Positions 23,632 through 32,370 of a stretch of DNA of 64,000 nt are shown in pieces. Below the pieces are notes generated by a model, which saw nothing but the letters and a program-made list of their open reading frames with translations, was not told where the DNA came from and made no database searches. Every line of letters starts with the position of its first letter. Position 1 is the stretch's first letter. Both the position numbers and the translations under genes were made by a program. The stretch is from Granulicella mallensis MP5ACTX8 (GTDB taxonomy: Bacteria; Acidobacteriota; Terriglobia; Terriglobales; Acidobacteriaceae): NCBI RefSeq assembly GCF_000178955.2, contig NC_016631.1, forward strand, positions 62,001 through 126,000. The letters are read 5' to 3'.

Positions 23632-24861
23632 ATGCCTTCCACGACTCCAGCTCTCACGCTCGCCGATACCCTCGCCGCCCGCGAACGCATCGGCAGTTCG
23701 ATCTACCTCACGCCTGCAACCCGTTCCGAGATGCTCTCGCGCATTACCGGGCAGGAAGTCTTCCTGAAGCTCGAAAACCTGCAGATGACGGGCAGCTTCA
23801 AGGAGCGTGGCGCTCTGAACAAGATCGCCACGTTGACCCCCGAACAGGGCGCGCGCGGAGTCGTCGCCGCCAGTGCCGGCAATCACGCGCAGGGTGTGGC
23901 GTATCACGCGACGCGTCGCGGCATTCGTGCCGTCATCGTAATGCCGATCACCACACCGCTCGTCAAAGTCACGGCCACGCGCGGCTTCGGCGCGGAGGTC
24001 GTGCTGCACGGCGCAAACTATGACGAGGCCTGCGCAGAGGCCACCCGGCTGTGCGAGGCGCAGGGCATGACCTTCATCCACCCCTTCGATGACCCCCTCG
24101 TCATGGCGGGGCAGGGAACCATCGGGCTCGAGCTGCTGGAACAGATCGACAATCTTGAAGCGGTGATCGTGCCTATCGGCGGCGGCGGCCTCATCGGGGG
24201 TGTCGCCTGCGCGGTCAAAGAATTGAAGCCGGGCATCCGCGTCATCGGGGTGCAGACCTCGCGTCTCCCTTCGATGCAGACAGCCGTCCGCGACCACCAT
24301 CCCACCACGCTCGATCCCGCGACCACCATCGCCGACGGTATCGCCGTGCGCCGCGCCGGCGAAGTCACTTTTCCCGTCGTCGACAAATATGTAGATGAGA
24401 TCGTCACCGTCGACGAGGACGAGATCGCCAGCTCGATCCTGACCCTGCTCGAACGCGAGAAGACGCTCGCTGAAGGTGCCGGAGCCACCGCGCTGGCCGC
24501 TCTGTTGCAGCAGCGCACCTCGCTGCCGAAGGGCATGCGCACCGCGGTCCTCGTCAGTGGCGGCAACATCGACGTCACCCTGCTGAGCCGAATCATCGAG
24601 CGAGGCCTGGTGCAGGACGGCCGTATGATCCGCCTGCGCATCCACCTGCTCGACCGCCCCGGCGCCCTCACCGATCTCACGGTGATCATTGCCCGGCACC
24701 GCGCCAACATCGTCGATACGCTCTACAACCGTGCCTACTACGGGGTGAACCTGGGCGACACGACCATCGACATTACGATGGAGACCCGCGGTCGCGAGCA
24801 GGTCGAAGAGCTGCTCGCCGCTCTCACCGCCGAAGGCTATCGCCACAGCCGCGTCCTGTAA
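23632..24861 (+). CDS. ilvA: threonine ammonia-lyase
   Basis: A 409-residue PLP enzyme that turns threonine into 2-oxobutanoate for isoleucine synthesis. The PLP Lys sits in MTGSFKERGA (near residue 60), and the phosphate is held by PIGGGGLIGG. The C-terminal ACT-like domain (about residues 330-409) starts RLRIHLLDRPGALTD, so allosteric control is likely. The short length with one ACT domain matches the TdcB-like or short biosynthetic form. Confidence 0.92.
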   Translation: MPSTTPALTLADTLAARERIGSSIYLTPATRSEMLSRITGQEVFLKLENLQMTGSFKERGALNKIATLTPEQGARGVVAASAGNHAQGVAYHATRRGIRAVIVMPITTPLVKVTATRGFGAEVVLHGANYDEACAEATRLCEAQGMTFIHPFDDPLVMAGQGTIGLELLEQIDNLEAVIVPIGGGGLIGGVACAVKELKPGIRVIGVQTSRLPSMQTAVRDHHPTTLDPATTIADGIAVRRAGEVTFPVVDKYVDEIVTVDEDEIASSILTLLEREKTLAEGAGATALAALLQQRTSLPKGMRTAVLVSGGNIDVTLLSRIIERGLVQDGRMIRLRIHLLDRPGALTDLTVIIARHRANIVDTLYNRAYYGVNLGDTTIDITMETRGREQVEELLAALTAEGYRHSRVL

Positions 24862-24921
24862 GTGCGGTTGTGGCAGAAAAGCCGTGCCAGAGTGTTTGGC
24901 TTACTTGAGGCTTTTGCGATT

Positions 24922-25180
24922 TCTTTAGAGCAGTTTCCTCATAGGTGTAGAGTTTTCCCAAAGTTACCCATACCTTGTCATCTCGACCGAAGCATGACGG
25001 CTTTATGTCATGCGCAGTGGAGAGACCTGCAGTTTGCTCGCGCAGGCAATATCGCTCGTACGAGCAAACTGCAGGTCTCTCCACTCCGGCGGCAAAGAAC
25101 GCCGCCTCCGGTCGAGATGACAATTTGTAGAAAATCCGAAAAATAAACCCTCTACACCTATAGGGAAATTTGCTCTAGAG
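24922..25180. repeat. nested palindromic element, family F (MITE-like)
   Basis: The outer ends are imperfect inverted copies: TTAGAGCAGTTTCCTCATAG and, on the right, its complement ending GGGAAATTTGCTCTAGAG. Next inward, TGTCATCTCGACCG pairs with CGGTCGAGATGACA. The centre has GTGGAGAGACCTGCAGTTTG and its inverted copy. No coding potential. The next 270 bp up to the TIGR03118 gene hold nothing I can support. Confidence 0.7.
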
Positions 25181-25450
25181 GCGTGAGGAGACCTGTGCCT
25201 TTACGACAAACACGTGAACGACGCATCGCACTGGAAATTTTGAGCGATTCGAAATAGTCAGGAATAAAGCGCTAAGAAGAGGTGTTAAGAGTGGTAACAG
25301 ATACCGTTAGCAAGAAGACGGATACGCTGCCCTCGGAATCAAATGCAGCTCTCCCCGCCTGCGTTTCGATTTCAGCCTTCTTCCGGCACAGCGCCGTAGG
25401 AGGGGCCACGCACTATGTCTGCGGGCTTATGAGCAAATAGGAGCTTGTAC

Positions 25451-26623
25451 GTGAAATCATTGTCTCGTCTCACTGTTTATACCGCATTATCGTTATCGAT
25501 GGCAGCTACCGCTGCTTTCGGACAGCACTATACCCAGACGAATCTCGTCTCCAATGTCTCAGGAGTCGCTCCCATTACCGACCCGCAGCTGGTCAATCCC
25601 TGGGGACTCTCCCGCGGCTCCAGCGGCGATTGGTGGGTCTCCGATAATCTGACCGGTTTCAGCACTCTCTACAATGGTGCCGGAACCAAGAACTCTCTCA
25701 TCGTTACCATTCCCCCTGCAGATCCGAATAACAAGAAGACTCCGATCGGTTCTCCCACGGGAACGATCTTCAACGCCAGCCCTACCGATTTCTTATTGCC
25801 CGGCGGTCTTGCTGCTGAATTTCTCTTCTGCACCATCGATGGCAGCCTCGTCGCCTGGAATGCAAATGTAGCTATCGCACCGGGAGCCGTGGCACCGTCG
25901 ACCCATGCCATCACCGTAGCGAAAAACACAGACGGAACAAGCTACACGGGCTTGACCAGTGCCTTTATTGATAACCGGCGCTTCCTCTATGCGGCTAACT
26001 TTGGCAAAGGCCGTGTGGATGTTTATGACAACGCGTTTCATCGTGTGGAGCTGCGGGGAGGAAGAAATGCTTTCAGGGACGAGCTGTTGCCCCGTAACTT
26101 TGTGCCCTTCAACGTGCAGGCAATCGGCAACGATATCGTCGTAACCTATGTCCTTCACGAAGAGGGAAAACAGGTTGAAACCGATGGTCCAGGTCTTGGC
26201 CGTGTGGATATCTACACTTCAGAGGGCGTATTGCTGCAACGCCTGGAGAGTGGAGATTTTATGAACGCTCCCTGGGGCGTGGCTCTTGCCCCGCTCGATT
26301 TCGGGCGCTTCAGCCATGACTTGCTGGTTGCGCAATTTGCGGGCGGCGGCACGACAGAAAACAGCGGCGTAATTGCGGCTTTCGATCTTGTTACCGGAAG
26401 GTTCGATGGATTGTTGCAGGACGCTAAGGGCAAGACGCTGGTCGTTCCGGGCATCTGGGCCATCAGCCCCGGCAATGTGGCACCAGCGAACAGCGATCCT
26501 GCGGCTTCACCCGCAGCCCAGCTGTACTTCACGGCTGTTCCAATAAACGGCGGAGCCCCAGGTGGATTGTTCGGCTATCTGACGGCGATTTCATCTGAGC
26601 TTGTAGAAGGCGGCGGACAGTAA
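25451..26623 (+). CDS. secreted TIGR03118 family protein
   Basis: A 390-residue secreted protein. Signal peptide ending AATAAFGQ; then HYTQTNLVSNVSG, ITDPQLVNPWGLSRG and WWVSDNLTGFSTLYNG, the characteristic opening of TIGR03118 proteins, which form a beta-propeller-like fold of unknown role. Repeated segments (RFLYAANFGKGRVDVYD, WGVALAPLDFG) support this. The start is GTG at 25451 with AGGAGC seven bases upstream, not the TTG two codons earlier. Confidence 0.82.
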   Translation: MKSLSRLTVYTALSLSMAATAAFGQHYTQTNLVSNVSGVAPITDPQLVNPWGLSRGSSGDWWVSDNLTGFSTLYNGAGTKNSLIVTIPPADPNNKKTPIGSPTGTIFNASPTDFLLPGGLAAEFLFCTIDGSLVAWNANVAIAPGAVAPSTHAITVAKNTDGTSYTGLTSAFIDNRRFLYAANFGKGRVDVYDNAFHRVELRGGRNAFRDELLPRNFVPFNVQAIGNDIVVTYVLHEEGKQVETDGPGLGRVDIYTSEGVLLQRLESGDFMNAPWGVALAPLDFGRFSHDLLVAQFAGGGTTENSGVIAAFDLVTGRFDGLLQDAKGKTLVVPGIWAISPGNVAPANSDPAASPAAQLYFTAVPINGGAPGGLFGYLTAISSELVEGGGQ

Positions 26624-26654
26624 AAACAGCAGCACCTCTGTAGTGCTTTCTTAG

Positions 26655-26690
26655 CTGGGATGCCGCGAATGCTTATTCGCGGCATCCCAG
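26655..26690 (+). terminator. strong hairpin after the TIGR03118 gene
   Basis: CTGGGATGCCGCGAAT and ATTCGCGGCATCCCAG form a perfect 16-pair stem with loop GCTT. There is no T run, so its role as a terminator is likely but not certain. Confidence 0.6.
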
Positions 26691-27075
26691 TTAGAAGTTC
26701 GGAGATGATCCGAGGCTTTCAGAACCCAGTGCAAGCAATCCGGTGGTTGCCTCCCATCGTGGAGTTGAGATCAGCCGTGCGGCGCCGCACGGAACATCTG
26801 TCGACATCTCAATAGCTGTCTTACCAGATACAAGCCTCAGAGACAGGGGGACTGCCTACGATGTCCTGGGGGAAAACCGCAACTTATCCTTATATTTCGC
26901 ATTTTACCTACTTAGCATGTCTGTCCGATTTCTATCCTGCTTGACAGGTCTTTGCTGGCCTCTCTACTATTTGCTCCGAACAGAATTCAGGTTGTTGGCA
27001 CGTTGAAGCGAAGCCATTGAGATTCACGATTCGCATTTCATTGTTGTTTTTGACAGCCCATTTGGAGGAAAACCT
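26691..27075 (+). other. leader of the TonB receptor gene
   Basis: 385 bp with no supported gene; an 87-codon open frame at 26743-27006 has no ribosome-binding site. The region becomes AT-rich toward 27050, where a promoter would be expected, and ends with GGAGG seven bases before the receptor ATG. Confidence 0.5.
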
Positions 27076-30000
27076 ATGGACGCGAATCGCATACGGCTGG
27101 GGCATCGCTGTGTTGAAAGAATGTCAGGCAAGGACCAGTTTCAGACCGCAGGTACGATGCGTGGCCATTGGTTGGTGGCTCTTTTTGCAGCCGCGATGCT
27201 CCTGTTTACCACTGCAGGCAGGGCTCAGATCGCCGGTACAGCCAGCATCCAGGGCACGGTAACGGATCCCAGCGGCGCTGTGATTCCGAATGCTCCCGTG
27301 ACCATCGTTGAAGGCACGACGCAGGTGAAGCACACCACCGCCAGCGGCCAGAACGGACTCTACAGCTTTCCCAATATCAATATCGGCACTTATAACCTGA
27401 CGGTTGCAGCGCCGGGCTTCAAGACTTATAACCAGCGCAATATCGTGCTGGAAGTCGGCAGCAGCATCGGCATCAATGTAACGATGCCGGTCGGCGAAGC
27501 CAGCCAGCAGGTAGAGGTCCAGGCCGACGGAATTGCTTTGCAGACGGAAGACTCTTCGTTCAAGCAGACCGTCGATCAGAAGACCCTCACGGAGCTACCC
27601 CTCAACGGCCGCCAGGTGACATCCCTGATCGGACTCTCCGGAGCGTCTGTCCCCGGTAACGCTCTTACACAGGGAAATAAGGGCTTCTTCAGCTCGGTCT
27701 CCCCGAACATCGCGGGCGGACAGGGCAATCAAACCGACTTCCGGTTGGACGGCGGCGACAACAACGACTACGAGTCCAACACCAGCTTTGCCTTCCCTTT
27801 CCCGGATGCTGTCGCGCAGTTCAGCGTCGAGACCACAGCGCTGGGTGCACAGAGCGGCTCTCACCCCGCCGGCCTGGTCAATGTGGTGACACGCTCCGGA
27901 TCGAACCAGTGGCATGGAACGGCCTTCGAATTTATTCGCAACAACATCATTAACGCGAACAGCTTCTTTTCTCCTACCAAAGACTCACTGCATCAGAACC
28001 AGTTCGGCGGCACCGTCGGCGGCAAGGTCATCAAGGACAAGCTGTTTTTCTTTGCCGGCTACCAGCGTCTGAACTTCTCTCAGAACAGCGCCACCAATAC
28101 AGCATTCGTTCCTACGGCCGCTAACCTGGCGGGTGATTTTTCCCATACGAACTCAAGTGCTTGCGTGACCAGCATCAAGGCCGGGCAGCAGATCCAGCTC
28201 TTCAACCCCATTACCGGGGCTCTGCTTAAGAACGACCAGATCAGCCCGATCAGCGCCGCGAATCCTAACGGGTTCTCACCCGCTGCACTGGCTTTGGACA
28301 AGTTTCTTCCTACAACCTCTGACCCTTGCGGCAAGGTGAGCTACTCCATCCCTTTCCTGCAGACAGAGAACCAGTTCATCACCCGTATCGATTCCACACT
28401 CACCCCGAAGCACAGCCTCTATGGCCGGTACTTTCTTGACGGGTACACCACTCCCGCATTCTTCTCGCCCACCAATATCCTCCTGACGGCTAACCCGGGT
28501 AACACCGAGCGCGCACAGACTCTCACCATCGGTGAGACCTGGGTCGCGAGTTCGAAGCTCGTCAATACGGTTCACCTCACAGCGACTCGGAGATCGAACG
28601 AGCGCGGCCCGGCTGCACAGGGAATCAATGCGACGGACCTGGGCATCGACGTCTTTCAACAGGTCCCGATCGGACTGCGTGTGCAGGGAGGCAAGTTCCT
28701 CACCTATTGCAGCACCTGCGCCACCGGCATCTTCAATGTCAACGCCTTCTCCGTTGCCGATGACGTCAACATGGTTCTGGGTAAGAACCAGCTTGTCTTC
28801 GGTGGAGAGTTCGTTCGCGCCGAGCTCAACGTCAACAATGCGTTCACGTCGAACGGCACCTTCAACTTCACCGGTATCTTCAGCCAGAAGGGCCCGGGTC
28901 AGAATCTCAAGTACACCGCTCCCGCGGGCGATACCACCGACGTTGCAGGTACGGATGCCAACCTCGACTTCCTGACCGGTGCGATGCCCACCTTCGCGCA
29001 GAGCAAGCCTCAACAGAACGCACTGCGTGCGCCGATCCCCAGCCTGTACATTCAGGATACCTATCACGCGACTCCCAAGCTGGTCATCTCCGCCGGCCTG
29101 CGCTGGGGGCCGGAATATGTTCCCACCGATTACTTCGGTCGCGGATCGACGTTCGACATGGCCAGCTTTCTGGCCAACAAGCACAGCACCGTATTTCCCA
29201 ACGCTCCCGCCGGTAGCTTCTTCTACGGGGATCCGGGCGTGCCGAAAAATTTCACCCAGAACTCTCTCAACCAGTTCTCTCCGCGCTTCGGCATTACCTA
29301 CGATCCCATCGGAGACGGCAAGACTGTCTTCCGCGCCGGCTCGTCGCTGGTCTATGACGAGACCAATCTGTTCAATGCCTCCGAAGTGCTGGCCAATCCG
29401 CCCTTCGCCACCCAGGTCACGAACAGCGCTACAGCTACAGGCCCTCTCAGCTTCGATCATCCATGGGTCGGGGGGACAACGCCGGGCAATCCTTTCCCGA
29501 TGCCGTTTACTCCGCCCTCCACCACCACGTTCAGCAACCAGAGCCAGTACATCGTCTATCCGAAGCACTTCCAGTCGCCCTACGTGATTCAGTACACGGC
29601 TAGCCTGCAGCATGAGTTGCCGCGCGGATGGCAGTTCCAGCTCGACTACATCGGCAACAAAACCACGCATGCAGCCTATGGTTATCCTCTGAACCCGGCT
29701 GTCTATATCCCCGGTGTTTCGACCGGCGCCGGCTCGTGCGCTCCTCTGCCCACCGCGCCGGCTCCCGGTACTGCATGTTCCACCACGGGCAACCAGGCCA
29801 GCCGTTTTCTTCTCACGTTGGATAACCCCAGCCAGGGTGTGAAGTATCTGGGCGGCGGTGCCGGCACCGTGCTCATGGTTCCTGGCGCCACGGCTCACTA
29901 CAACGCGCTGGTGGCTACGATCCAGCATCGTGCCTCCGCCAGCTTCGTCTTCCTCGCGAACTACACCTGGTCTCATTGCCTTGACATTCAGGACAATCCG

Positions 30001-30633
30001 GGAGCCTTCAACAGCACGGCTGTAGAGGATCCGAACAACATTCGCCGTGACATGGCGAACTGCGGATTTGATCGCCGCCACATCATCAACAGCTCTCTGG
30101 TAGCCGAGAGCCACTTCGGTCTTTCGGGCTGGCAGGGCTATGCCATCAATCACTGGGAGCTCGCACCGCTGCTCCGCATCACCAGCGGCGCGCCCTTCAA
30201 TGTGACTTCGGGAACGGACAACTCGCTCACCGATATCGGCAACGATCGTCCTAATCTGGTTTCCATCTCGCCTTATACCAAGACGAAGACCCAACTGGCC
30301 CAGGGAACAAACTCGCTCTTTATTACATCGGCAGCCTTTACACAGAATGCGACGGGCACCTATGGAAATCTTGGCCGCAATGCCTTCTTCGGTCCCAGGC
30401 TCTTCCAGTTGGATGCGACCCTGAGCCGCACCTTCCCGCTCCACGACCGTTTGGCGATGGTCCTGCGTATTGAGAGCTTCAATGTGCTGAACCATCCGAA
30501 CTTCAACAACCCCACCAGCACCAGCCTGCTCTCGTCTACCTTCGGACAGATTACTCAGTCCCAGGGCAACAACACGACGACAGGTCCGGGCGCTCCCAGA
30601 ATCTTCCAGGGAGCGGTCAAGCTCACCTTCTAA
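27076..30633 (+). CDS. TonB-dependent outer-membrane receptor, Oar-like, with carboxypeptidase-regulatory-like domain
   Basis: A 1185-residue outer-membrane receptor. After the signal peptide (LFAAAMLLFTTAGRAQ), a CarboxypepD_reg-like domain begins IQGTVTDPSGAVIPNAPVTI and ends near residue 140. A plug region with LNGRQVTSL and GGDNNDYES follows, then the beta barrel to the C-terminus. The last residue is Phe (VKLTF), as in barrels assembled by BAM. Very large receptors of this kind are common in Acidobacteria and take up oligosaccharides. It lies upstream of a polygalacturonase and an esterase, so a pectin fragment is a reasonable guess. GGAGG is seven bases from the ATG. Confidence 0.9.
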   Translation: MDANRIRLGHRCVERMSGKDQFQTAGTMRGHWLVALFAAAMLLFTTAGRAQIAGTASIQGTVTDPSGAVIPNAPVTIVEGTTQVKHTTASGQNGLYSFPNINIGTYNLTVAAPGFKTYNQRNIVLEVGSSIGINVTMPVGEASQQVEVQADGIALQTEDSSFKQTVDQKTLTELPLNGRQVTSLIGLSGASVPGNALTQGNKGFFSSVSPNIAGGQGNQTDFRLDGGDNNDYESNTSFAFPFPDAVAQFSVETTALGAQSGSHPAGLVNVVTRSGSNQWHGTAFEFIRNNIINANSFFSPTKDSLHQNQFGGTVGGKVIKDKLFFFAGYQRLNFSQNSATNTAFVPTAANLAGDFSHTNSSACVTSIKAGQQIQLFNPITGALLKNDQISPISAANPNGFSPAALALDKFLPTTSDPCGKVSYSIPFLQTENQFITRIDSTLTPKHSLYGRYFLDGYTTPAFFSPTNILLTANPGNTERAQTLTIGETWVASSKLVNTVHLTATRRSNERGPAAQGINATDLGIDVFQQVPIGLRVQGGKFLTYCSTCATGIFNVNAFSVADDVNMVLGKNQLVFGGEFVRAELNVNNAFTSNGTFNFTGIFSQKGPGQNLKYTAPAGDTTDVAGTDANLDFLTGAMPTFAQSKPQQNALRAPIPSLYIQDTYHATPKLVISAGLRWGPEYVPTDYFGRGSTFDMASFLANKHSTVFPNAPAGSFFYGDPGVPKNFTQNSLNQFSPRFGITYDPIGDGKTVFRAGSSLVYDETNLFNASEVLANPPFATQVTNSATATGPLSFDHPWVGGTTPGNPFPMPFTPPSTTTFSNQSQYIVYPKHFQSPYVIQYTASLQHELPRGWQFQLDYIGNKTTHAAYGYPLNPAVYIPGVSTGAGSCAPLPTAPAPGTACSTTGNQASRFLLTLDNPSQGVKYLGGGAGTVLMVPGATAHYNALVATIQHRASASFVFLANYTWSHCLDIQDNPGAFNSTAVEDPNNIRRDMANCGFDRRHIINSSLVAESHFGLSGWQGYAINHWELAPLLRITSGAPFNVTSGTDNSLTDIGNDRPNLVSISPYTKTKTQLAQGTNSLFITSAAFTQNATGTYGNLGRNAFFGPRLFQLDATLSRTFPLHDRLAMVLRIESFNVLNHPNFNNPTSTSLLSSTFGQITQSQGNNTTTGPGAPRIFQGAVKLTF

Positions 30634-30686
30634 GTCGAGTAGTTTCCGCGCAGTAAGAACAAGAACGGAACGAGGAAAGAGCAACT

Positions 30687-32102
30687 ATGAATCATCCTGA
30701 GTGGGCGCGACGTACCTTCCTGAAGAGAGCCGGGCAAGGCCTGGCCTCTCTGCCCCTGCTGTCGGCTCTGCCTGCGATGCTTGAAGCGAAGACTCCAGCG
30801 AAGTCCTCTGCCAAGAACCACATTGAATCTGTTCTGCCCAAGCCTGTCGTCAAGCTGAACGTGCGTGACTTCGGCGCTGTAGGCGATGGCAAGACCAAGG
30901 ACACCCTCGCCCTGCAGCAGACGCTGGATCGCTGCAGCCTGCTGGGCGGAGGAGAGGTCTTCGTCCCTGCGGGCGAGTATCTGACCGGCGCGCTCGTACT
31001 ACGCTCCAACACGCTCCTGCGGCTCGATGGCGATGCCTCTCTCCTCGGCTCGCCGGACGTGGCCGACTATCCACTGACGCAGGTTCGCTGGGAAGGCCGC
31101 TGGATCAAGGGTTACATCGGCTTCATCTCCGCCATGGATGCCGAGAACATCGGCATCGTAGGAAAAGGCAAGATCGTCGGTAACACCGCCATCAAGGGCC
31201 GCGTCGAGCGCGCGACGCAGTTCCGCAACCCTGCGCTGCTGGAGTTCGTCAGCTGCAGGAACGTTCGCGTAGAAGATTGCTTCACCAGCCAGAACGACAT
31301 GTGGTCGATCCACCCGACTTACTGCGAGAACATCACGTTCAAGAACGTGACGGTGCATAGCGGAGCGGACGGGATCGACGTCGACTCCTGCAAGCATGTC
31401 GTGATCGATGGCTGCGACTTCGACACCCATGACGACTGCATCTCGCTCAAGTCAGGCCGTGGTGAAGAGGGCTACACCATCCTTCGCCCGACCGAGGATG
31501 TGCAGATCTCCAATTGCACGTTCATGGATCACTTCTGGGCCTGCATCGGCATCGGCAGCGAGACCTCCGGCGGCATTCGCAACGTCCGTGTCAACCACTG
31601 CAAGTGTCTCGGTGCGAGAACCTTCGCGATCTACATCAAGAGCCGTCCGGGCCGCGGCGCGTTCATCGAAGATATCTCGATGAACGACCTCGAGGTCTCC
31701 GGCGCAAAGCAGGGCTTTCTGCGCTTTAACATTCTGGACAGCGGCAAGCAGGACGAGTTCCCGGTCCCCGGAGAGGAAGGTATTCCGACGATTCGGAACT
31801 TCCACTTCAGCAATATTCGCGTGACAGATATGCCGGTGTTGGTCGATGGCGTTGGAATCCATCCAAGCAAGCCGCTCGAAGGCTTCTCGCTGACGAATGT
31901 AACGGGCACCTGCGGCAAGGGAATCTCACTTGCGAATATCAAGCACGCGGTAGTGCGCGATATCAAAGTAACTGGATTTACCGGGCCTCTGCTCAGTGCC
32001 CATAACGTAACGGGAACCGGACTCAACGGTGCCGCTACTCTCGATGCAGCGAAGGTTCCCGAACCGGTTCCAGTACCGGCACAGCCTTACATGCTGCACT
32101 AA
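30687..32102 (+). CDS. Tat-exported polygalacturonase-like glycoside hydrolase, GH28
   Basis: A 471-residue GH28 enzyme that cleaves galacturonan or related pectin. The N-terminus RRTFLKRAGQG is a twin-arginine export signal. The mature beta-helix opens VRDFGAVGDGKTKDT, the usual GH28 start. The catalytic core is GADGIDVDS then DTHDDCISLKSG, matching the paired Asp motif, followed by IGIGSETSGGI and IYIKSRPGRG. It starts 53 bp after the TonB receptor and is probably in its operon. Confidence 0.9.
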   Translation: MNHPEWARRTFLKRAGQGLASLPLLSALPAMLEAKTPAKSSAKNHIESVLPKPVVKLNVRDFGAVGDGKTKDTLALQQTLDRCSLLGGGEVFVPAGEYLTGALVLRSNTLLRLDGDASLLGSPDVADYPLTQVRWEGRWIKGYIGFISAMDAENIGIVGKGKIVGNTAIKGRVERATQFRNPALLEFVSCRNVRVEDCFTSQNDMWSIHPTYCENITFKNVTVHSGADGIDVDSCKHVVIDGCDFDTHDDCISLKSGRGEEGYTILRPTEDVQISNCTFMDHFWACIGIGSETSGGIRNVRVNHCKCLGARTFAIYIKSRPGRGAFIEDISMNDLEVSGAKQGFLRFNILDSGKQDEFPVPGEEGIPTIRNFHFSNIRVTDMPVLVDGVGIHPSKPLEGFSLTNVTGTCGKGISLANIKHAVVRDIKVTGFTGPLLSAHNVTGTGLNGAATLDAAKVPEPVPVPAQPYMLH

Positions 32103-32107
32103 GCCTT

Positions 32108-32306
32108 TGCCTTTGCCGTTGTCTTTGCCTTTGTTGTTGTTCTTGCTTTTCTTGCTTGTCATTCCCGAAGGGAATCTGCTTCCTCCCGTTTTTAACCATG
32201 CCACCGTCGGCTGTATCTTCCGAACTACCTCCCGTCCTTCTCGTCGATACGACCGAAGAACGGGAGACAGCAGATTCCCTACGGGAATGACAACAAGAAA
32301 AGCAAA
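32108..32306. repeat. palindromic intergenic repeat, family B copy 6
   Basis: Outer arm CCTTTGCCGTTGTCTTTGCC-like simple sequence, then TTGTCATTCCCGAAGGGAATC; right end GATTCCCTACGGGAATGACA and AAGAAAAGCAAAG. It lies between the GH28 gene and the esterase gene and would split the operon if it terminates transcription. Confidence 0.82.
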
Positions 32307-32370
32307 GACAAAAGACTTCCTCAGGCCAAGCATCACACTGCTTTAAAACCTCACAAGCATAGGTGAAGTG

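Noticed and set aside
26743-27006. 87-codon open frame before the TonB receptor
   Set aside because: No ribosome-binding site; composition not like a protein of this genome.
28276-30684. 802-codon minus-strand open frame under the TonB receptor
   Set aside because: Antisense to a clear receptor, no domain, no ribosome-binding site.
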